A stretch of DNA of 64,000 nt, from positions 106,261 through 170,260 of the forward strand of contig CACAFC010000001.1 of assembly GCA_902531765.1 (NCBI GenBank), given 5' to 3'. The DNA comes from an uncultured Pelagibacteraceae bacterium. Its GTDB lineage: Bacteria; Pseudomonadota; Alphaproteobacteria; Pelagibacterales; Pelagibacteraceae. Every line of letters starts with the position of its first letter. Position 1 is the stretch's first letter. Below, piece after piece: positions 45,983 to 55,931 of the stretch. Position numbers and translations under genes: made by a program. The notes under the pieces are model-generated. The model was not told where the DNA came from, made no database searches, and saw only the letters and a program-made list of their open reading frames with translations.

Positions 45983-46602
45983 TGGCAAAACAGAAAAAAA
46001 AAAAATCAATTAGTTTAATTCTTAGAAATTATTTTATTACTGGTGTAGTAGTTTTAATACCCATTGGTTTTACTTTATATTTAAGTAGAATATTAATTGG
46101 AATTTCATCTAAAGTAATTCCAGAAAATATAAATCCAAATAATTATCTACCTTTTGAAATTCCTGGATTGGAAATTATAATTTCAATAATATTTATAACT
46201 ATCGTTGGAGGTTTATCACTATCATTTTTGGGTAAACGAATTCTTAAACTTATCGATGACTTATTTAAAAGAATTCCAGTTCTAAGAACTATTTACTCTG
46301 CAATAGTACAAATGACAGAAACATTTTCTAACAAAGACCAGAACGATAAAAAGAGTGTTGTTTTAGTTGAGTATCCTAGAAAAGGTGTTTGGGCTGTTGG
46401 TTTTGCAACAAAAGAAAATAAGGGTGAAATGGCAGAAAAAACAAATAAGAAATTGATTAACGTTTTTGTCCCAACAACACCAAATCCTACAAGTGGTTTC
46501 TTACTAATGTTTCCGATCGATGAGGTTATATATCTTAATATGACTTTTGAAGAAGCTTCTAAATTTATTGTATCTGCCGGAACATCTACCGGTAAGAGTT
46601 AA
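45982..46602 (+). CDS. DUF502 membrane protein
   Basis: A 206-residue protein with two N-terminal membrane helices (about 15-37 and 58-82) and a soluble C-terminal domain. The pattern FITGVVVLIPIGFTLYLSRIL, RIPVLRTIYSAIVQMTETF, VEYPRKGVWAVGFAT and VFVPTTPNPTSGFLLM is that of DUF502, also present next to recG in many alphaproteobacteria. Function unknown; plant homologues (LCV/COV) affect vascular patterning. Its end overlaps recG convergently by four bases. Confidence 0.9.
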   Translation: MAKQKKKKSISLILRNYFITGVVVLIPIGFTLYLSRILIGISSKVIPENINPNNYLPFEIPGLEIIISIIFITIVGGLSLSFLGKRILKLIDDLFKRIPVLRTIYSAIVQMTETFSNKDQNDKKSVVLVEYPRKGVWAVGFATKENKGEMAEKTNKKLINVFVPTTPNPTSGFLLMFPIDEVIYLNMTFEEASKFIVSAGTSTGKS

Positions 46603-48644
46603 GCAATATCATTAATTATATCAGCTCTATCGTATAGTTTAATTAATGGTTTGAATTTACTAATATCTTCATTACGACTTTCAATTCTTTTTATTTCTTT
46701 TTCAGCTAAAATAAAAAGATTATGATTATGAATTGGATCAGCTAATTTAAAATTTTTTATTCCACTTTGTTTGAAACCTAAAATATCCCCAAAACCTCTC
46801 AATTTCATATCCTCTTCCGATATCTTAAAACCATCATTAGAGTCTTTAAGTATATTAATTCTTTTTTTCGCATTATCACTTAAATTAGACTTAAACATTA
46901 AAATACATGATGATTCTTTACTACCTCGTCCAACTCTACCTCTAAGCTGATGTAGTTGAGATAAACCAAATTTATTTGCATTTTCAATAATTATTACATT
47001 TGCATTTGGAAAATCTATACCGACTTCAATTATCGTAGTCGAAACCAAAATCTTAAATTCATTTTTTAAGAATTTGTTTAAGATTACTTCTTTTTCATCA
47101 GTTGTAGTTTTACCGTGAAGTAGAAAAACTTGTTTAGGAAACAATTTATTTAAGTATTCAAATTTTTTAACTGCAGAAGAATGATCAATCTTTTTAGACT
47201 CTTCAATTAAAGGGCAAACCCAAAATATTTGATTTCCTAGTTTGATTTCTTTTTTTACAAATTTTATTACATCATCAATTTTATCTTCTAGTTTGCTATA
47301 GGTTTTTACAGGTTTACGAATATTCGGTTTTTCACGAATAATTGAAAGATCCATATCACCATAAATTGTCATTGTTAAAGTACGTGGGATTGGTGTAGCA
47401 GTCATTAAAAGAACATCACAATCTTTCCCAGCTTTATCAGATAATTTTTTTCTTTGATTTACTCCAAATTTATGTTGTTCATCTATTATTATTAATCCAA
47501 GTTTTTTAAATTCAACTTTTTTTTGGAAAAGTGCATGTGTTCCAAAAATTATATCAATTTGTTTATTAGATATTTTGTTGAGGATTATTTTCTTATCTTT
47601 GTAAGAAGATTTACCAGATAGTAAATCAATCTTAATATTTTGAGAAAATAGTTTTTTAGCTAAAAGAAAATGTTGTCTAGCTAATATTTCAGTTGGTGCC
47701 ATTACTGCTACCTGAAAACCAGAATTAATTGTATTAAATGCGGATAGCAAAGATACAATTGTTTTTCCACTGCCTACATCACCCTGAAGTAATCTAAACA
47801 TCTTATTTTCAGAGCATAAATCATTATTGATTTCACTTAATGTTTTATTTTGATCATTTGTTAATGAGAAATTAAGTTTAGATATAATTACATTTTGTTT
47901 TTTTATATCGAAAATTTTTTTTGTTTTTTTTATTCTTTTAATTTTTTTTCGTATTTCAGAGTTTACTAAAAATGTGGAGAAAATTTCATCATAAGCAAGT
48001 CTTTGATAAAAATTTTCTTTAAATTTACCAATATTTTCTGGTTTATGTAATTTTCTGATAGAGTCATTCCAACTTATATTGTTGAATTTTTTCAATATAT
48101 CTTTTGAATGCCATTCTTTAACTTGAGGTAAATTATTTATTATTTGTAAAATTATCTTATTATAAACTTTTTCGCTAATACCCTCAGTTAATGAATAGCT
48201 ATTATGTTTTTGTTTAATTATCGAAGAGTCCTCTGAAATATATTTTGGATTAGTTAATTGATACTTATTTCTAAAATATTTGATTTTACCACTTATAGTA
48301 ACTTCTTTGCCAATTGGTAATATTTTCTTGATGTAGCCTTCATAACTGTTAAAAAAAACACAATCTATTTCACCAGTGTCATCTTTACACAAAACTCTAT
48401 TTGGTAAGTTTCTAACTCTTGGGAATGAATATTTAAGAGGTATTATAGTTATGGTCTGTATTTCATCTATCTTTAAATCTTTTATTTTAGATGATAAACT
48501 TCTATCAGTGTAGGATTTTGGCAATTTCCATAATAAGTCAAAAATAGTATTTATCTTTTTTCTCTTTAACAAATTCGAAGTTTTAGTTCCTACACCTTTT
48601 AGTAAATTGAGATCAGACAATAAGTATTCATAATTTCTTTTCAT
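46599..48644 (-). CDS. recG: ATP-dependent DNA helicase RecG
   Basis: A 681-residue helicase that remodels stalled replication forks and Holliday junctions. It carries the N-terminal wedge (OB fold, about 60-150), Walker A GDVGSGKT, IIDEQHKFG (DEAH-like), MTATPIPRTL, and the helicase C half with GRVGRGS. The C-terminal TRG-type segment around GFGDILGFKQSG is present. It is divergent from sdhE across 28 bases. Confidence 0.97.
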   Translation of the reverse strand: MKRNYEYLLSDLNLLKGVGTKTSNLLKRKKINTIFDLLWKLPKSYTDRSLSSKIKDLKIDEIQTITIIPLKYSFPRVRNLPNRVLCKDDTGEIDCVFFNSYEGYIKKILPIGKEVTISGKIKYFRNKYQLTNPKYISEDSSIIKQKHNSYSLTEGISEKVYNKIILQIINNLPQVKEWHSKDILKKFNNISWNDSIRKLHKPENIGKFKENFYQRLAYDEIFSTFLVNSEIRKKIKRIKKTKKIFDIKKQNVIISKLNFSLTNDQNKTLSEINNDLCSENKMFRLLQGDVGSGKTIVSLLSAFNTINSGFQVAVMAPTEILARQHFLLAKKLFSQNIKIDLLSGKSSYKDKKIILNKISNKQIDIIFGTHALFQKKVEFKKLGLIIIDEQHKFGVNQRKKLSDKAGKDCDVLLMTATPIPRTLTMTIYGDMDLSIIREKPNIRKPVKTYSKLEDKIDDVIKFVKKEIKLGNQIFWVCPLIEESKKIDHSSAVKKFEYLNKLFPKQVFLLHGKTTTDEKEVILNKFLKNEFKILVSTTIIEVGIDFPNANVIIIENANKFGLSQLHQLRGRVGRGSKESSCILMFKSNLSDNAKKRINILKDSNDGFKISEEDMKLRGFGDILGFKQSGIKNFKLADPIHNHNLFILAEKEIKRIESRNEDISKFKPLIKLYDRADIINDIA

Positions 48645-48672
48645 ATCTACAAACTGATATTATATTCTTATT

Positions 48673-48930
48673 ATGACTACCGATATAGAACAAATTAAAA
48701 AAAAGATTATTTACAGATCGAATTATCGTGGCACAAAAGAAATGGATAAACTTTTAGGTGCATTTACAAGAAAATATTTAGATCAATTAAATATGGAAGA
48801 TCTAAATCAATTGATTAAACTTTTAGAGATTGATGATAATAATCTTTATAATTTCTATAATGGTCTGAAAACAGACATACAATTTGAAGACAATAAGATT
48901 AATAAATTATTTAAAAATTTTAAGTACTAA
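48673..48930 (+). CDS. sdhE: FAD assembly factor SdhE
   Basis: An 85-residue helical protein with the SdhE signature RGTKEMD near residues 19-25. SdhE promotes covalent attachment of FAD to succinate dehydrogenase. Its placement divergent from recG is conserved in many alphaproteobacteria. It ends nine bases before the opposing tRNA-Ser. Confidence 0.9.
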   Translation: MTTDIEQIKKKIIYRSNYRGTKEMDKLLGAFTRKYLDQLNMEDLNQLIKLLEIDDNNLYNFYNGLKTDIQFEDNKINKLFKNFKY

Positions 48931-48939
48931 ATGCTTTAA

Positions 48940-49030
48940 TGGCGGAGAGACTGGGATTCGAACCCAGGAAAGAGTTGCCCCTTTGCCGGTTTTCAAGACC
49001 GGTGCTTTCAACCGCTCAGCCATCTCTCCG
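48940..49030 (-). tRNA. tRNA-Ser (anticodon TGA)
   Basis: A 91-base type II tRNA with a long variable arm. Acceptor CGGAGAG/CTCTCCG, D-arm with TGGCTGAGCGGTTGAAAG, anticodon stem CCGGT/ACCGG around loop CTTGAAA (anticodon at plus-strand 48993-48995), T-arm GGGTTCGAATCCC and encoded CCA. It faces sdhE. Confidence 0.97.
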
Positions 49031-49111
49031 TGAGCAATCTTTTATAATTATAATTATTTAATTCAACCATAAAATAGTTTATTAAACATTTATTATCTAT
49101 TTCATCATTTT

Positions 49112-49990
49112 ATGAACCAGCATTTTAATAAAGGATTAATACTCACTTCTTTAGGATCCTTTTGGTGGGGTTTTATTGGAGTTATATATTTTGAATATGT
49201 TGCTTTTATAGGACATGTTGAATTGGTTGTTCACAGATGTTTATGGACAGCTGTTATGTTAATTCTGACAACACTTTTCCTAAAAAAATGGAAACTTTTT
49301 TTCAAAAGTATTTCAAATAAAAGAAATCTTTTTTATCTTTTTATATCAGGTTTTTTAATATTTATTAATTGGGCTATTTGGATTTACGCCGTAGCTACAG
49401 AAAGAATTATAGATGCTAGTTTTGGATATTTTATTATGCCAATTATTAGTGTTTTGTTAGGATATTTATTTTTTAAAGAAAAATTAAATAAAAAAAGAAT
49501 TTTTTCTATTCTGTTAGTAATCATATCCATTTTGATTATGATTTTTTTAAATATAAAAACACTTCCTTGGGTTGGTATAATCGTTGCTTTAAGTTGGGCA
49601 TTTTATAATCTTGTGAGAAAAAAAATCAATATTGAGACTGATATAGGACTTTTAATAGAGAGTTTATATATTTTACCTTTTGCTCTTATTACCTTTTACT
49701 TAATCTTTGAGAAGGGATTAAATGACTTTAGTTTGGCTAACCCTGGTCTTAGCATGTTTCTATTATTAGCAGGACCTATGACTGTGATTCCTTTGTTTCT
49801 ATATGTTAGAGGTGTTGAACTAATTGGGCTCGGGGCTACTGGAATGATTTTTTATATTACACCTACGTTACAGTTTATTTTAGGCTATTTTTATTACAAT
49901 GAGGATTTTTCGCTTATTAAATTAGTGAGTTTTATTATTATCTGGATTGCTGTAATTATATATCTAAAAGATCTATATGAAACTAATTAG
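49112..49990 (+). CDS. rarD: RarD-like EamA-family transporter
   Basis: A 292-residue protein with about ten membrane helices in two EamA repeats, typical RarD start KGLILTSLGSFWWGFIGVIYFEYV and WAIWIYAVATERIIDASFGYFIMPI. Family members export small metabolites; E. coli RarD was named for chloramphenicol sensitivity. Substrate unknown. Its end overlaps the transglycosylase gene by 14 bases. Confidence 0.9.
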   Translation: MNQHFNKGLILTSLGSFWWGFIGVIYFEYVAFIGHVELVVHRCLWTAVMLILTTLFLKKWKLFFKSISNKRNLFYLFISGFLIFINWAIWIYAVATERIIDASFGYFIMPIISVLLGYLFFKEKLNKKRIFSILLVIISILIMIFLNIKTLPWVGIIVALSWAFYNLVRKKINIETDIGLLIESLYILPFALITFYLIFEKGLNDFSLANPGLSMFLLLAGPMTVIPLFLYVRGVELIGLGATGMIFYITPTLQFILGYFYYNEDFSLIKLVSFIIIWIAVIIYLKDLYETN

Positions 49991-50978
49991 TCAAATATTT
50001 TTTTTATTCTTAATATCTATATTCAATTGTTTTTCTAGTGAAAATATTAATTTTAACGAATGGAAAAAAAATTTTAAAAAAGTGGCATTAGCAAAAAATA
50101 TTTCAGAAAAGACTTTTGATGAAATAATGCTGAATGTAAGATTTCTTCCTAAAGTAATTGAATACGATCGATTTCAGCCGGAGTTTTATGAAGATACAAA
50201 GACATACATTAGTAAACGTACCTCAACAAAAAAATTGAAAAAGGGAATGGACTTTTATGAAAATAATTCAAATCTTATAAATTTAGTAGAAAAAAAATTT
50301 GAAGTGGAAAAGGAATTACTTTTATCTTTAATGGGTATTGAGACTAACTTTGGAACTTACGTTGGAAAAATGGATATAATATCATCATTGGCGACATTAA
50401 GTTATGACAAAAGAAGATCAGAATTTTTTTCAAAAGAACTTTTAACACTTTTAAAATTAATTGATGATAATCAAATAGATTACAAGACACTATATGGTTC
50501 ATGGGCCGGTGCGTTTGGTTTTTTTCAGTTTATGCCGTCAACAATAAAGAATTATGCTTTTGACTATAATAAAGATAATTATATCGATTTGAAAAATTCT
50601 GAGGACGCATATGCATCTGCCGCTAATTATTTAAATAAGATAGGATGGAAAAAAAATTCTTTTTGTTTTAAAAAAATTGAATTAGATGAGAATATTCCAA
50701 TTAAATTTTTAAATGTATCAGCTAAAAAAATTCACAGTAAAAAGAAAGTTAAATCTTTTAAAAAATATATAAAGAATTATTCTGAATTAAATATAGATAA
50801 TGAAAACCAGAAAATAGCAATAATAACTCCAGACAAAGATATTATACCTGATGCTCAAACTTTAAGTCCTGCTTATATAGTTTTTGAAAATTATGAAATA
50901 ATTTTGAAATGGAATAGATCGTTAAGATTTGCACTTGCTGTTTGCACTTTAAAAGATAAACTTAAAAATGAAATTTAA
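49977..50978 (+). CDS. mltB: Lytic murein transglycosylase (MltB-like)
   Basis: A 333-residue exported enzyme: signal peptide to about residue 21, then a lysozyme-like SLT_2 domain with catalytic Glu122 in MGIETNFGTYVG, AFGFFQFMPSTIKNYA and ASAANYLNKIGW. It cleaves glycan strands of peptidoglycan. It opens the wall cluster mltB-rlpA-dac, overlapping rlpA by eleven bases. Confidence 0.9.
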   Translation: MKLISQIFFLFLISIFNCFSSENINFNEWKKNFKKVALAKNISEKTFDEIMLNVRFLPKVIEYDRFQPEFYEDTKTYISKRTSTKKLKKGMDFYENNSNLINLVEKKFEVEKELLLSLMGIETNFGTYVGKMDIISSLATLSYDKRRSEFFSKELLTLLKLIDDNQIDYKTLYGSWAGAFGFFQFMPSTIKNYAFDYNKDNYIDLKNSEDAYASAANYLNKIGWKKNSFCFKKIELDENIPIKFLNVSAKKIHSKKKVKSFKKYIKNYSELNIDNENQKIAIITPDKDIIPDAQTLSPAYIVFENYEIILKWNRSLRFALAVCTLKDKLKNEI

Positions 50979-51720
50979 TATTTATATTATTTTAAGTACT
51001 TTTTTTTTATTATTAAGTTGTGATCAGACTACAATTAATCAAGGTAAAAAGTTAGATACTACTTTTGAAAAAAAATATAAAAATAGTGGTTTTTCCTTAA
51101 TTTATAATGATCAATTAAAAATCAAAAAAATTGATCAAAGATCTTTAACAATTTTCCATAAAAACTTAAAAAGAAAATCATCTGTAAAAATTACCAATCC
51201 TTTAAATGGCAAATCTCTAATTGCAGAAGTAAAATCGAATAGGGTTAAATTTTCACCATTTTACAACTCAGTTATTACACAAAGAATTGCCAAGGAATTA
51301 GAGCTTGATTTAGATGAGCCTTATATAGACATTATTTTAATTTCAAAAAATTCAACTTACATTGCAAAAAAAACTAAAACTTTTGAAGAAGAAAAAAACG
51401 TAGCAGAAAAGGCGCCTATAGATGGTATTAAAATAAGCGACCTTAATTCATCCATTAAAACAAAAAAAAAATTAAATAAAAATAATAAATTTTCTTATTA
51501 TATTAAGGTAGCTGATTTTTATTATAAAAAATCTGCTAAAAATATGAGCACTAAAATTAAAAATGAAGTTAAATTGAATAATATTCAAATCATTGAACTT
51601 ACTAAAACAAATTATAGGTTATTATTGGGACCTTTTAATGATATACAATCACTTAAAGACTCATTTGAAAAAATGAATTCTTTGTATTTTGAAAATCTGG
51701 AAATAATAAAAGATGTTTAA
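50968..51720 (+). CDS. rlpA: RlpA-like lipoprotein with divergent SPOR domain
   Basis: A 250-residue lipoprotein: signal peptide with lipobox LLSC at about residue 18. The middle (about 40-125) resembles the double-psi beta-barrel of RlpA (SVKITNPLNGKSLIAEV, FSPFYNSVITQRIAKEL) but lacks the usual GxASWYG start, and the catalytic acid is uncertain. The C-terminal 75 residues (FSYYIKVADFYYKKSAK, YRLLLGPFND) look like a SPOR domain binding denuded septal glycan. Position between mltB and dac is the classic rlpA place. Lytic activity doubtful. Confidence 0.75.
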   Translation: MKFNIYIILSTFFLLLSCDQTTINQGKKLDTTFEKKYKNSGFSLIYNDQLKIKKIDQRSLTIFHKNLKRKSSVKITNPLNGKSLIAEVKSNRVKFSPFYNSVITQRIAKELELDLDEPYIDIILISKNSTYIAKKTKTFEEEKNVAEKAPIDGIKISDLNSSIKTKKKLNKNNKFSYYIKVADFYYKKSAKNMSTKIKNEVKLNNIQIIELTKTNYRLLLGPFNDIQSLKDSFEKMNSLYFENLEIIKDV

Positions 51721-52864
51721 AAAAATTTTTATCATTATCTCATTATATTTATCTTTGATTTTTTCTGTAAGTGCAAATATTGATATCAAAGCTAGAACTG
51801 CAATTTTACAAGATTTCTTATCTGGAGAAATTTTATATGAAAAAGACCCTGATAGATCAATTTACCCAGCATCAATGACTAAAATAATGACAGCAATTAT
51901 TGCATTTGATTTAATAAAATCGGGTGACCTATCATTAGATGACAAATTTATAATATCTGAAAAAGCATGGCGTTTATCAACTGCTGGGTATTCATCAATG
52001 TTTATAATGGTTGGTGATGAAGTTTCTGTAGAGGATTTACTGTTGGGTATAATTATTGCGTCCGGTAATGATGCATGTATCGCTCTTGCAGAAGGTATAG
52101 CAGGAACTGAGGAAGAATTTGCAATCTTAATGACAGCAAAAGCAAAAGAATTAGGTATGGAAAATACAAACTTCGCCAACTCATCTGGTATTAATGATCC
52201 AGACAATTATTCAACAGTAAGAGATATTTTGATTATGTCTACTTATTTAATTAAAGAACACCCCAAATATTATGAATGGTTTGCTGAAAAAGAATTTACA
52301 TGGAATAGAACTGGTGGTGATCCAATCACACAAGGCAACAGAAATCCTCTTCTTTATAAAAATATTGGAGCTGATGGTATTAAAACAGGTTATTTAGCTG
52401 TTGAAAAATATTCATTAGCATCATCAATCAATAGAAAGGGGAGAAGATTAATAGCTGTTGGTAGTGGATTTGAAACGAAAAGTTCAAGATCAAGAGAAAG
52501 TTCAAGATTACTAACCTTTGGATTAACAAATTTTGATCTTGTTTGGATAAATAAAGCTAACGAACCCATTGATAAAATAGATGTTTGGCTTGGTAAACAA
52601 AATCAGGTTGATGTTCATGTTGATACAGATATTTATAAAACAATTAAAAAAGCAAAAAAAAGATTATTAAAGATATCCTTAAAATATGATGGGCCAGTGG
52701 AAGCACCAATCAAAAAAAATCAAAAAATTGGAACTTATAGAGTAGTCTATGACCAAGAATTAATAGGTGAATATGATCTATTAGCATCAAACGATGTTCA
52801 AAAAGTGAATATTTTTACTAGATTAATTAAATCATTGAATTATTTAATCTGGGGTGATGTCTAA
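51713..52864 (+). CDS. dacC: D-alanyl-D-alanine carboxypeptidase (PBP5/6 family)
   Basis: A 383-residue exported penicillin-binding protein that trims the terminal D-Ala of peptidoglycan peptides. Signal peptide to about residue 21; active-site SMTK (Ser54, Lys57), SGND as the SxN motif, and KTG in DGIKTGY. A C-terminal beta domain and short amphipathic anchor follow, as in PBP5. Overlaps rlpA and tmk by eight bases each. Confidence 0.94.
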   Translation: MFKKIFIIISLYLSLIFSVSANIDIKARTAILQDFLSGEILYEKDPDRSIYPASMTKIMTAIIAFDLIKSGDLSLDDKFIISEKAWRLSTAGYSSMFIMVGDEVSVEDLLLGIIIASGNDACIALAEGIAGTEEEFAILMTAKAKELGMENTNFANSSGINDPDNYSTVRDILIMSTYLIKEHPKYYEWFAEKEFTWNRTGGDPITQGNRNPLLYKNIGADGIKTGYLAVEKYSLASSINRKGRRLIAVGSGFETKSSRSRESSRLLTFGLTNFDLVWINKANEPIDKIDVWLGKQNQVDVHVDTDIYKTIKKAKKRLLKISLKYDGPVEAPIKKNQKIGTYRVVYDQELIGEYDLLASNDVQKVNIFTRLIKSLNYLIWGDV

Positions 52865-53471
52865 AAAGCCCGTCATTGTTTTCGAGGGTATTGAAGGAAG
52901 TGGGAAGACTCATCATTTAAATAAGATTTCAAAATATTTGAAAAGAAGAAAACTTTCTTTTATCAAAATAAGAGAACCTGGGGGAAGTTTAAATTCTGAG
53001 AAAATAAGAAAATTGATACTCAATAAGAAATCTAATTTTAATAAAAATACAGATTTATTACTTTATTTGGCTTCTAGAAGTGAAAATATTGATCTACTAA
53101 GAAAATATTATAAAAAAAGAATAATACTAATAGATAGATTTATTGACTCAACTATATCATATCAACATTATGGTATGGGTGTAAATTTAAATTTGATAAA
53201 CAATATAAATAAACATATTTTGTTAAGTTTTAAAGTTTCTTTTACTTTTTTAAACCTAGTAAATCATAAAAATATGATAAAGAGACTTAACTTAAGAAAG
53301 TCTACAAATAGGTATGATAATTTTAAAAAAGATTTTTATAATAAAGTACAAAAAGGTTTTATAAAACTATCGAATAAAAACAAAAAAAAATATCAAATAA
53401 TTAACTCAAATTTAGATATTAAATTAAATGAAAAATTAGTTTTAAAAAAGATTGAAAAATTAATAAGATGA
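52857..53471 (+). CDS. tmk: Thymidylate kinase
   Basis: A kinase of about 204 residues that makes dTDP from dTMP. It has the P-loop FEGIEGSGKTHH, the REPGG motif (IREPGGSLNSEKIR) and DRFIDSTISYQHYG. The ATG at 52857 is taken over a GTG one codon upstream. It lies in the dac-tmk-holB-metG run typical of alphaproteobacteria and overlaps holB by four bases (ATGA). Confidence 0.94.
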   Translation: MSKKPVIVFEGIEGSGKTHHLNKISKYLKRRKLSFIKIREPGGSLNSEKIRKLILNKKSNFNKNTDLLLYLASRSENIDLLRKYYKKRIILIDRFIDSTISYQHYGMGVNLNLINNINKHILLSFKVSFTFLNLVNHKNMIKRLNLRKSTNRYDNFKKDFYNKVQKGFIKLSNKNKKKYQIINSNLDIKLNEKLVLKKIEKLIR

Positions 53472-54397
53472 ATTTAACTCCAATAAATCAAACAAGTTTA
53501 TTTTCACTTGATAATTACTTATTAGATTTTATAAAACTTTATAAGAAAAAAAAATTACCTACAAAAATTTTACTTAGTGGCGACAAAGGTTTAGGTAAAT
53601 CAACTTTAGCATTTCATCTAGTAAACTATATATTGTCAATAAATGATGAACATCAATACATTATTGAAGAGTCTAAGATTAACCCTGAAAATAGATTTTA
53701 TAAACTTACAATAAATGGTTCAAATCCTAACTTGACTTTAGTTGACACCTTAAATGATAAAAAAAGCATAGATATTAATCAAATCAGAGAATTAATTATA
53801 AATTTGAATAAGTCATCATTTAATGAAAAAGAAAGATTTGTAATTATTGATAATATTGAGACATTAAATATTTCTTCAATTAATGCACTTTTAAAAATTC
53901 TAGAGGATCCACCAAGAAATACTTATTTCATTTTGATAAATAACGACAGATTTATTTTGCCTACTTTAAAATCAAGATGTATCAATTTTAAGATATTTTT
54001 AGATCATAAAACCTCCATCTCAGTAATTAATAAAATTTTAAACGATGATATCTTAAAATATATCAATAAAGATTTGATAAACTACTATGCAACACCAGGA
54101 CAATTATATTATTTGACTCAATTTTTTAAAACACAGGAACATGATCTCAATGATCATGATGTAAAAAGTTTTATAAAACTTGTTATTAAAGATAATTTGT
54201 ATAAAAAAAATGCCTTAATTAAAAATATAATATTTGGATATTTGGAATTTTATTTTCGAACAAAAGTAAGATTGGCAAAATCAAGAACTTTTGAATATTA
54301 TGATTATTTTTTAAAGAGAATTGATGATACTAAAAAATTTAATTTAGATGAAGAGTCTTTATTTATGGAATTTGAATATAAAATTTTAAATGGATAA
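53468..54397 (+). CDS. holB: DNA polymerase III delta' subunit
   Basis: A 309-residue AAA+ clamp-loader subunit. The P-loop is LLSGDKGLGKSTLAFHL, and ALLKILEDPPRNTYFILINN and LPTLKSRC form the DEAD-position and sensor/SRC regions. The clamp loader places the beta clamp on DNA. The usual zinc-binding cysteine module after the P-loop appears to be missing: the region has no cysteine cluster. Overlaps metG by eight bases. Confidence 0.92.
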   Translation: MNLTPINQTSLFSLDNYLLDFIKLYKKKKLPTKILLSGDKGLGKSTLAFHLVNYILSINDEHQYIIEESKINPENRFYKLTINGSNPNLTLVDTLNDKKSIDINQIRELIINLNKSSFNEKERFVIIDNIETLNISSINALLKILEDPPRNTYFILINNDRFILPTLKSRCINFKIFLDHKTSISVINKILNDDILKYINKDLINYYATPGQLYYLTQFFKTQEHDLNDHDVKSFIKLVIKDNLYKKNALIKNIIFGYLEFYFRTKVRLAKSRTFEYYDYFLKRIDDTKKFNLDEESLFMEFEYKILNG

Positions 54398-55931
54398 AAA
54401 TTTTTATATTACTACTCCGATATATTACCCATCTGGTAGACCTCATATGGGGCATGCATACTCAAGCATTATCGCTGACTTTTTTGCACGATTTAAATCA
54501 ATTGATGATTATAACGTTCATTTTTTAACTGGTACAGATGAGCATGGTTTAAAGATACAAAGATCAGCTGAAAAAGCGGGTAAGGAGCCTAAGGAATTCT
54601 GTGATCAAATTAGTCAAACATTTAAAGATCTCTCAAAAACATTAAATTTATCTAATACCGATTTTATTAGAACTACTGAGGACAGACATAAAAAAACAGT
54701 TCAGCATCTCTGGTCTCTTCTTGAAAAAAATGATGACATTTATTTATCAAATTATTCTGGATGGTATTCAGTCTCAGATGAGGCTTTTTACAATGAAGAT
54801 GAAATAGAAATAATTGAAGGAAAAAAAATCGCTAAATCATCAAAATCTAATGTTGAATGGATAGAAGAAGAGTCATATTTTTTTCGACTCTCTAAATGGC
54901 AAAAACCCTTATTAGAATTTTATGAAAACAATCCAGATTTTATACTACCTGAGTCTAGAAAAAATGAGGTAATTAGTTTTGTAAAAAGTGGTCTTAAAGA
55001 TCTTTCTGTAAGCCGTAAAACTTTTACATGGGGAATTCCAGTTCCCAGTAATGACAAACATATTATTTACGTATGGCTCGACGCATTAACAAATTATTTA
55101 AGTGCTTTAAATTATCCAGATACAAATAATGAACTTTTTAAAAAATTTTGGCCAGCATCTATACATTTAATTGGTAAAGATATCCTAAGATTTCATGCAG
55201 TTTATTGGCCTGCTTTCCTTTTAGCTGCTAAAATTGAATTACCAAAAAAAGTTTATGGACATGGATGGATATTATCTGGTGAAGAAAAAATGTCAAAATC
55301 TAAGGGAAACATTTTAGATCCATTAGAAATAATTGAAGAATACGGTTTAGACCCTTTGAGATATTATTTGGTTAAGGAAGTTTCGTTTGGAAACGATGGT
55401 AATATTTCTCAAGATAGACTTGAAGATTGTATAAATAGCGATTTAGCAAATAATTATGGTAATTTATGTCAAAGAGTTACTGCTTTTGCGATGAAAAATT
55501 GTGATGGAAAAATTCCTGCAAAAATTGATTTTCAGCCAGATGATTTAAAAATATTAGATAAATTTCAAGAAAATTTAGATACAATAAGGTCAAAAATAAA
55601 TGAACAGAATATAAATTTTTATATAGATTTCATTGTTAATTCACTGTTTGAGGCAAACAAATATTTTAATGATCAAGAGCCATGGAAAAAAAAGGATAAT
55701 CTAATTAGATTAAATACTATAGTTTATACAACATTAGAAATAGTAAGGAAAATTAGCTTTTTACTTTATCCAATTATTCCCGAAACATCATTGAAAGCAT
55801 TAAAGATTTTTAATTTGTCAGAAAAAGATATCAAATTAGAAACTATTACTAATAATGAATTTATTATTAAAGGTAATATGATAAATAAGATAGATATTTT
55901 AATTAAGAAAATAGAAAAAGAAAATGATTGA
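54390..55931 (+). CDS. metG: Methionyl-tRNA synthetase
   Basis: A 513-residue class I synthetase with HIGH as HMGH in YYPSGRPHMGHAYSS and KMSKS in [15 protein letters not shown]. It lacks the cysteine zinc knuckle of E. coli MetG, showing SDEAFYNEDEI instead, and lacks the C-terminal dimerisation domain; this matches the short, zinc-free form found in alphaproteobacteria. Overlaps holB and tatD by eight bases each. Confidence 0.97.
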   Translation: MDKNFYITTPIYYPSGRPHMGHAYSSIIADFFARFKSIDDYNVHFLTGTDEHGLKIQRSAEKAGKEPKEFCDQISQTFKDLSKTLNLSNTDFIRTTEDRHKKTVQHLWSLLEKNDDIYLSNYSGWYSVSDEAFYNEDEIEIIEGKKIAKSSKSNVEWIEEESYFFRLSKWQKPLLEFYENNPDFILPESRKNEVISFVKSGLKDLSVSRKTFTWGIPVPSNDKHIIYVWLDALTNYLSALNYPDTNNELFKKFWPASIHLIGKDILRFHAVYWPAFLLAAKIELPKKVYGHGWILSGEEKMSKSKGNILDPLEIIEEYGLDPLRYYLVKEVSFGNDGNISQDRLEDCINSDLANNYGNLCQRVTAFAMKNCDGKIPAKIDFQPDDLKILDKFQENLDTIRSKINEQNINFYIDFIVNSLFEANKYFNDQEPWKKKDNLIRLNTIVYTTLEIVRKISFLLYPIIPETSLKALKIFNLSEKDIKLETITNNEFIIKGNMINKIDILIKKIEKEND